A DNA stretch of 23,630 nucleotides, from contig BFEA01000101.1 in the NCBI GenBank assembly GCA_003427395.1, positions 541,887 through 565,516 of the forward strand. The letters are read 5' to 3'. The position numbers and the translations under genes were made by a program. The notes under the pieces are model-generated. The model saw only the letters and a program-made list of their open reading frames with translations, had not been told where the DNA came from and did not search any database. Positions 17,561-23,630 of the stretch are shown in pieces (within the stretch, counting starts at the first letter, position 1; each line of letters begins with the position of its first letter). Source of the stretch: Chara braunii. Taxonomy: Eukaryota; Streptophyta; Charophyceae; Charales; Characeae.

Positions 17561-18360
17561 AGGATACAAACATTAAAGATTGACAAGTAGAAGTTCCAAA
17601 GAAATGTAAATTTATCGATATTGGGCTCTACGAATCTTGCATCTGTCATACTTCGTTCCTTAAAACAAAATAATTAAGTTTACTACTTTGAGAAACTCGA
17701 TGTTTATTCGATGAGATGAATACCGAGTATGAAGTCCATCAGTTCAAAGGTTCGAAGAGCCTCATATAGTTTTATAAGAAAGGTGTCAAATATCTTATCG
17801 TCGGTTTAACGCTTAGGAAAGTTGTTATATCTCTGACTTTATACTCTGCATTTCAGTTCGAAACAGGGGACAACCCTAGTATTCTTATCATGCATTACAT
17901 TTAACAAGCCACTCCTCACTTCTAAATTGTTGTTGAAGACCTCTATCCAGCACCCCTGCTTGCATACCACCCAGGATCAAGAAAGAATTTTGACCATGGT
18001 GTCAGAGCTCTGCCATTAGGAAACCCTAATGTGCTTTGTGGTGGTGTGTATTGAGCGTTTTCGCACCGAGGCTACACTAGTCCACACTTAGCCACAAATT
18101 TTTGATACTTTGAGTTGTACATGTCACTTTTAGGCTAGGCAACGCTAATGACTCCTCCCCCCCCCCCCCTTTTTATGTGTATCATCCTTGTGGAAAGACC
18201 ATGCTTATTTTAAGTGTATCATTCCAATTTTAATAGATATCCAAAACTTAAAAGGATAACACTCCTAATTTATCTTTTAAATAAAAATGACCTTGAGATA
18301 TCATTGTCGAATTGACTATCTCTTGGTAATTCAAAATTGTTGTATTTTACTCATTTGCAT
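17561..18360. other. AT-rich spacer, no gene seen
   Basis: No long open frame and no recognised repeat. A run of C (about 18158-18170) and AT-rich sequence precede the tRNA-like fragment. Confidence 0.4.
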
Positions 18361-18364
18361 CTGA

Positions 18365-18435
18365 CGTAGTTCAAACTCAAGTTCGTATTTCAACAGTCCC
18401 AAGGTGTACGAACTGAGCTAGGCCAGTTGGTTTCT
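18365..18435 (-). repeat. tRNA-like (SINE-type) fragment, copy 2
   Basis: On the minus strand, TAGCTCAGTTCG (18420-18409) fits the RNA polymerase III A box. AGTTTGAACT (18377-18368) resembles a B box about 43 bases downstream, the spacing found in tRNA genes. The D- and anticodon stems do not pair properly, so it is a tRNA-derived repeat rather than a functional tRNA. It is related to 9790-9836. Confidence 0.45.
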
Positions 18436-18534
18436 TCTATTTTTTTTAGCACTATAAATCTATAAAGTAGGTGTACTCAATATTTTACAAAAAGGCACAA
18501 ACTGTTAGCCAAGCGTATTGGCGCATTGTTCGGA

Positions 18535-21414
18535 ATGATCATGCACTTGGAGGCCCTACTGGTTGCCGCTCTGCTAGTGTTCGCAGTCCAACATACTACC
18601 GGGTCGAGGTCCCGGAGCCTGCCTAGCCTGAGTCACATGTCCACGTCGTGTGGGCTGACGTTGCTTGGTTGTCATCTTCATCGCGGTAACTTGAGCTTCT
18701 CGCGAAACATGGTGACTAAGGCAGCCATAACTAGTTTATGTGTCAAGCTTGTTATTAGAAGTATGTAGGAGAAAAATACAATCAACTTGATGGCGTAAGG
18801 GTTTGTTGTTGGTAGTGCGGTTAATCCTTTAATTTCCTAAGTTAAAAAGTTTTGTACAATAAACACATTTTTTTAGGATCTTGCTGCAGACCGACCATCC
18901 ATGTAAATATTTCGGAGAAGTTTGTCTTAGTCGTCAATTACTGACTTTTAGTTTTATGTTTTTTGTTATTTATACACGTTTTTGCTTATTATGCTTAGTT
19001 AGTCGGACAAGCATAGGATGCGGTAAATTTTTGAAGACGTTGGTTTTTTCCTCAACCATGAGTTTTTGTCGGAATTGTTTGGTTTCAACAATTAGTAAAG
19101 CGACTTGGGGGCATCATGGCCAACCTACTTTAACCAAATATCCTCATAGATGAGTTGACAGAATAAGGCACTCGCTCCCCTCCACTCGCAACGGGTGCTT
19201 CAGAGTTTGAAGAAGGTATAGTGAGATGACGAATTACTCAATGTTAAGGGGAGGGTAACATCCTTGATGGTGTTCCCTGCGAGGGAGTAGAGATTGAGGG
19301 TCGTGAACCGATCTTCATAGTGAATTTTGAATTTGATCAAATCAAGATACGATGGTTGAAGGAGATAACAAAGGTAGTGGTTTTCGAGGATGCAACGAAA
19401 AATATTGCAAGAAAGTTGAAATAAAACTTTATTTGTGCTTATAAGAATAACGGGTCGAGAGACAAAGTATTTGATCCTCCTTCTCGAACACCATTAGGTT
19501 TGAGGCTTCAAACGTCCTAGCCTACATAGCCAGAGAAAGAACTATAGCTAGTTTTTTTATCGAACAGAGATACAATGTCTGCTATCCTCGGAAGAAACGC
19601 GGTTTGGACGTATTGGATTCGTGAAAACATAATCATGTGATGCTCGCCCAATGGGTTATTAAGGTCATCTCAATTGAGGAGTAGGACCACCGGGTGTTCA
19701 TGGAAAAACTGATTTTCATCGAGGAATGACAATTGCCCAGTACCTAGAGACGTTTGGTTATGTTATATGCTATACTTATTTTTGCAGAGACGGATAAAAT
19801 CCACCTTTTGACAGAATGTTCTCAATGTCATGGAAAAATGTCACTAAATCAGAAACCCCTGATTAGCCTTTGTTCGATAACTCAATGATTCTAAAGTTAA
19901 ATGACTTCCCTCTTTCTATTGATTTTAATGTTGATTATTTTGAAAGGGTGTAGGCTTTGTGCTTTCTATTGATTTTAATAACCACAAAGAATACACAGGC
20001 TTAACTATTGGTTGCAATCCCTGTTGACCGACACAGTTTGCTACAGTCGATATGCACTGGCCTGATAGGTACATAGTACAGGGAGGACTCTATGTTGGAG
20101 GCAAATAATATTTGCCCACTCATTTGATCCAGAGAAATTGTCATTTCGTGAAAATGGACATTCTTGATTTTTTGAACGAAATTGAAACTGAGTTTTTTCA
20201 ACTTTTTTGGTTGAAAACTCGTCTAAATTTTGTTGTTCCTAAGGGTCCGGCGTTTTTAAAATGCCCTGTGTGTATCTGGACCTAGCTTGAGACCAAATAC
20301 ATCTAGGCAGTCCCCCTTGGATGTATCAGGTTAAAGTTTTGTCCTGATACATCTAGGGGGTCCGGCGTTTTAAAAACACTAGACCCTCGGAAGTAGCAAA
20401 ATTTAGACGATTTTTTGGCCAAAAAAGTTGAAAAAACTTAGTTTCAATTTCGTTAAAAAAAATAAAAAATGTCCATTTTGACGAAATGGTAGTTATAGGC
20501 ATATGTTTTTTCAGGAGTGGAAATTAACTAGGACCAACGCTATTATTCAGACGGATTATGAGGAAGAAAATTTAGTCCAATGAGTATGATGACACAAATA
20601 CGAGTTAGGGAAACATGCAATGACAATAGAAACTAGGCATGCATCTTATGGGTTAACTGTAAGTCTATCAGAGAGTTGAAATTGAACCCGATATGTAGAG
20701 ATGGTATAATCCAGAGTGTTGGTTATCTAAGGCCTATATTCAACTTCAATTGTTTATTCTTTTAATAGCAGTAGCAACAAAGCGTTAGGTGCAGATGACG
20801 GGGAAAAAACTGCAGAAGTATCTAGGTTGGAGGAGGTTTTATGGATTAACATACAATCGATTCCTTCAGGGAGGCTAGCGGCCCCTCTGTGGATGTTCAC
20901 GATGATGGTTACTCCCTCTTCAATTTGGTTGAGACATAGAGGAATGAAAATTGATATCAAGTGCAGAAGATGCAAATGACCCTTCGAGTCTGTATGTCAT
21001 TTGTGGCTCTCTTACTCGGGTGTCAAAAAATATTTGGCTGGGGTGAAAATTTAACTAAGAAAAAAAAATGCAAAAACAATTTTGTGTTTGACGATGGTTG
21101 GGTTTTGTTTGAAGTGGTTCCCACTTAGACCCACGTCAGTAAGGAGTGAGGGTATGTGGGTTTTTCCATCTGAGCCATATTTGTTTTGGTTATTTGATAG
21201 GAACGGAACTTACTAGTGTTTAAGAGCGAATTCTTATGTAAACTGGCCATATAAGCTAAGATCAAACACAATATTGTGTTGGGTCCTATTGGTCATTAGG
21301 AGTGACTGGAATAGGAAGGTCTCGCGAGCCAACAACGTGGTAAGTGACCTGCGCTGGTTCGACAAGATGTGGGTTGCGAAGATCAAAATGTCGAAATTTG
21401 TGGTGTCGAAATAG
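18535..21414 (+). pseudogene. Decayed LINE-type retrotransposon, reverse-transcriptase C-terminal part
   Basis: Broken frames keep LINE-like order on the plus strand. LTLLGCHLHRGN (about 18655) resembles the segment after the RT active site. KFLKTLVFSS then ISKATWGHHGQPTLTKY (19025-19145) resembles the GGLG region. YPRKKRGLDVLDS, a stop, then KHNHVMLAQWVIKVI (about 19585-19670) is another GGLG-like block. IWLRHRGMKIDIKCRRCK, a stop, and FESVCHLWLSYSG (about 20920-21020) fits the zinc-binding domain after plant LINE RTs. A Trp/Arg-rich tail (21244-21414) follows. There are many stops and frame changes, so it is dead. The zinc-binding match is strongest; earlier blocks are weaker. Foldback copy B splits it. 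Confidence 0.55.
20140..20490. mobile_element. Long foldback (MITE-like) element, copy B, inserted in the LINE remnant
   Basis: The left arm from TCATTTCGTGAAAATGGACA (20141) pairs with the right arm ending GACGAAATGG (20489), with a central stem CCTGATACATC. It is related to copy A but inverted. Both arms carry a CAACTTTTTTGG segment and GTCTAAATTTTG absent from both arms of copy A. It lies between the GGLG-like and zinc-binding-like blocks of the LINE remnant. Confidence 0.85.
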
Positions 21415-22096
21415 TTGCTCACCACCTAGGTTAGACTTGAACGCCAATTTTTTTTTCGCATGGGGAAGGCTATTATTGACAGGTACGTGGGGATGGAGGG
21501 AGCGTTATGGTATATTCATGTCGTATAAGGGTCCGTAACCTTGTTTTAGAGATTTTCTTATTCTCAATGGATACCTTCATTAGTGTCGTACAACCTTTTG
21601 TTTGACATTTCTGAATAAGAAAGTGTATTGGTAGGAGGCGGTTGTACAATATTTAGGTTATAGTTAGTAGTATGAATGTAGCATGTAGTTGTAGTCTCAT
21701 CTGTTTCGTTTAGAGAATAGTTTAGGAAGAATTTTGTGAGCTGCAGAAGTTTAGAGATAGAGACTTGCAAACTTTGAGCATGTCAACTAAGCTCAATGAT
21801 GTTTCCAGTATGTGTGTTTCTCGGGGGTAATGTACAGGTTCCCAAACTAAAATTTGCTTAAGCCACCATTACGTTTCTCAGTGCTGGGAAAAATGAGAAA
21901 ATACTAAAATAGGATATACCGCAAACTTCAGGTCCCGTGAAGGCTCGACATGAAAGCAAAAAATAAAATAAAATAATAGAACATTGGAGGTCTGCGTTGA
22001 AAAAACAAAAAAACAAAAAAAAGTAAACACTTCAAATCCAGTGACGTCGTGGAAGACCCTCACAGAGGTGGAAGTGACACAAGTGCTTTGAGGAAT
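21415..22096. other. AT-rich spacer, no gene seen
   Basis: Low-GC sequence without recognisable genes. It may include more decayed LINE 3' sequence, but I cannot place any motif. A-rich patches occur near 21957-21978 and 22001-22022. Confidence 0.4.
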
Positions 22097-22640
22097 GTAT
22101 CTGGCTAGTATATGTGGAACGTGATTGCTTCTGTTTTTGTTGTTTCTTTTATTCTATTGGCTTGCTTTTGGTACCCTGCTAGAGCAACAGGGCGGATTCC
22201 ACGCAGGGCAACGAAATGCCTCACTCACCTCTTACTCACACTTGTGTTGTAGGGTCCTGTATCGGACTGCAATCACAACATAAGGAATGTTTTTTTTTTT
22301 TTTTCCCTTCACTACTTCTCGATCGGACAGACACCCTCACTGAGGGCACAGTCCCAGTAACGCCTCATAGGATGTATCTGACCACCATGTTGGGAATGTG
22401 ATTGCTTTCCTCCCCGGCCCCCAATTTCTTGTCCTTATGACGCCCTACCAGTAAGGCAGGGTGGATTCCACGTGGGGCAATAAACTGCCTCATATTGTGC
22501 CTTCCTTTATCCAACAACAATCGCAACATAAGTTTTTTTTCTTCAATTCCTCTTAGTCGGACAGACGCCCTCACTGAGGGCACAATCTCACTAGCACCTC
22601 ATAAAAATACATCTAATGGCTATGGCGGCGTTAGGGAAGT
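22097..22640 (+). repeat. Tandem duplication, unit about 235-280 bp, two copies plus a partial
   Basis: Copies start near 22097, 22374 and 22608 with RTATCTRRC / ATACATCTAAT. They share GGATTCCACG (about 22194 and 22463), GGGCAA, ACTGCCTCA-like and CAACATAAG segments, a T run, and then TCGGACAGACRCCCTCACTGAGGG. The size difference comes from internal indels. The inverted motif CCCTCACTGAGGG gives a small stem in each copy. Confidence 0.85.
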
Positions 22641-22677
22641 TTTTTTTTCTTCCTTTTTTTTTTTTTTTTTTTCTTTT
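22639..22677. repeat. Poly(T)-rich tract
   Basis: T runs broken by CTTCC and C; low complexity. Confidence 0.85.
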
Positions 22678-22782
22678 TCGCATGTAACTATATGAGTACC
22701 AAGAAATAAAATACAATGGGACAGACTCGGCAAAACTCGGTGCGCAGTAAAATCCAGGGTCGTCAAAAACAGGATCGGGAAA

Positions 22783-22828
22783 GTGGTGGTTTAAACCACC
22801 ACCACCCCCGTCGTTCTAAAGTCGGGGG
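22783..22828. repeat. Perfect 20-bp palindrome followed by a CCCCCG/CGGGGG hairpin
   Basis: 22783-22802 is a perfect palindrome centred on TTTAAA (half-site GTGGTGGTTT). CCCCCG (22805-22810) pairs with CGGGGG (22823-22828) across 12 bases. Confidence 0.85.
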
Positions 22829-22924
22829 AACTAGTAGCACATGTTGAAGAGGGTTACCGGTAGCACAGGGGAGAACAAGGGGAGTTACAATAATGAAAAA
22901 TGCATTGCATTGTCGAATTGTCAG

Positions 22925-23010
22925 ACAAAACCTAGCTCACTTGGTTAGGCCAGCAAGTGGCATCCATGCGGTTCAGTCCCCACTGACCGCAGGGGCAATC
23001 TTGGTGCCAA
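22925..23010 (+). repeat. tRNA-derived SINE-like element
   Basis: TAGCTCACTTGG (22933-22944) fits an RNA polymerase III A box, and GGTTCAGTCCC (22970-22980) resembles a B box 37 bases on. Stems do not form a proper cloverleaf, and no anticodon can be assigned. It is a degraded tRNA-derived repeat, separate in sequence from the two minus-strand fragments. Confidence 0.4.
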
Positions 23011-23079
23011 CCGATTGAGATAGTTGGCTTGCTTCCCTCGTTTGGTATTGGTAGAAACTTTGGCCTTCATGTGTGTGTG

Positions 23080-23235
23080 TGGGGGGGGGGGGGAAGGGGG
23101 TTGTGTGCGTTTTGTGGGGGAGTGTTGGCCATAGACACTGTCGTTACTTGATGTGGATGAATGGATGGATGGATGGATGGATTGAATGGTTGTTTGGTTG
23201 GATTGATTGATTGAGTGAGCGAGCGAGTGCGCGCG

Positions 23236-23303
<68 letters not shown>
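23080..23303. repeat. Poly(G), (GGAT)n and (GA)n microsatellites
   Basis: A G run at 23081-23093, GGAT units at about 23157-23181, and a GA array at 23239-23303. Confidence 0.95.
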
Positions 23304-23305
<2 letters not shown>

Positions 23306-23348
23306 CGCCAGACACTGCACCAAACTCGGCGTCAGACACTGGCTGACG

Positions 23349-23385
<37 letters not shown>

Positions 23386-23447
23386 ACGCCGAGTTTGGTG
23401 CACTAAACTCGGAATCAGACACTGGCTGACGCCTTCTCTCTCTCTCT

Positions 23448-23502
<55 letters not shown>

Positions 23503-23516
23503 CCTCTCTCTCTCTT
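23304..23516. repeat. Palindromic repeat units embedded in CT microsatellites
   Basis: TGCACCAAACTCGGCGTCA (23316-23334) is perfectly inverted at 23384-23402. The hairpin GGCGTCA / TGACGCC (23328-23334, 23344-23350) sits inside. A unit with CAGACACTGGCTGACGCC followed by a CT array occurs twice in direct order (about 23333-23382 and 23416-23516). Confidence 0.85.
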
Positions 23517-23584
23517 ACGAGAATGAATCTTCCTCTTTATCGAGGAAGATTCATTCTCGTTTAAAGAGGAAGATTCATTCTCGT
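23517..23584. repeat. 19-bp hairpin plus a third direct copy
   Basis: The arms 23517-23535 and 23542-23560 are perfect reverse complements around a 6-base loop. The right arm sequence GAGGAAGATTCATTCTCGT is repeated once more at 23566-23584. Confidence 0.92.
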
Positions 23585-23592
23585 TGGGCATG

Positions 23593-23630
23593 TCTCTTTT
23601 TTTTTTTTTTTTTTTTTTTTCTCTCTCTCT
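23593..23630. repeat. Poly(T) then CT microsatellite at the window edge
   Basis: A T run of about 25 bases followed by CT dinucleotides that continue past the window end. Confidence 0.95.

Noticed and set aside
18535-18768. Possible small secreted protein: a hydrophobic N-terminus (LEALLVAALLVFAVQ) with TATAAA-like motifs about 80 bp upstream
   Set aside because: The later part (LTLLGCHLHRGN onwards) looks like the post-active-site segment of a LINE reverse transcriptase and is followed in order by other LINE-like blocks, so a retrotransposon remnant explains it better.
1-23630. CRISPR array, prokaryotic operon or phage region
   Set aside because: No regularly spaced identical repeats with unique spacers and no bacterial gene arrangement; gene and repeat content is eukaryotic.

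Overview
The window looks like a repeat-rich nuclear segment from a green-plant (streptophyte) genome. Three things point that way: one long protein-coding gene that closely matches plant peroxisomal long-chain acyl-CoA synthetases (LACS6/LACS7 type), abundant microsatellites and foldback or MITE-like repeats, and the remains of a LINE-type retrotransposon. A charophyte alga or a bryophyte would fit, but the species cannot be proved from the sequence. Nothing suggests a bacterial genome. The assembly is a draft: there is a 929-base gap inside a CT microsatellite, two single N placeholders inside other GA/CT arrays, and an uncleaned Nextera mate-pair junction adapter at 11723-11760, so contiguity near 10.7-11.8 kb should not be trusted.

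Layout. 1-3.4 kb: poly(A), a degenerate GTTCC-type array with a 193-bp tandem duplication, tri- and dinucleotide arrays, a short perfect inverted repeat carrying two TGACGTCA boxes, and a 32-34 bp minisatellite (2895-3400) with a 97-bp higher-order period. 3571-5775 (minus): the only confident gene, an intronless 734-codon LACS with a candidate N-terminal PTS2 peroxisomal targeting nonapeptide and glycine-rich tracts encoded by trinucleotide runs. 5.8-8.2 kb: its upstream flank, CT/GT and GA microsatellites, and a small CACGTA tandem array. 8.2-10.1 kb: a cluster of hairpin-forming MITE-like repeats that share GGGCRTACTCACAC-type ends, two related foldbacks and tRNA-like (SINE-type) fragments. 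10.1-13.9 kb: tandem repeats, the gap and adapter, then about 1.5 kb of diverged modules carrying AGTGGAGCG/AGTGCAGCG. 13.9-14.3 kb and 20.1-20.5 kb: two copies of one long foldback element. 14.4-17.6 kb: microsatellites, tandem repeats and a GATCA-rich stretch. About 18.5-21.4 kb: decayed LINE reverse-transcriptase C-terminal coding sequence, into which foldback copy B is inserted. 21.8-23.6 kb: a ~270-bp tandem duplication, a tRNA-like element and palindromic sequences embedded in CT microsatellites.

Functionally, the one intact gene predicts activation of free fatty acids to acyl-CoA in the peroxisome, the entry step to beta-oxidation. Everything else is non-coding or decayed. The most interesting non-genic material is the pair of ~310-350 bp foldback elements, whose two arms appear to have evolved in concert, and the family of elements with TACTCACAC ends.
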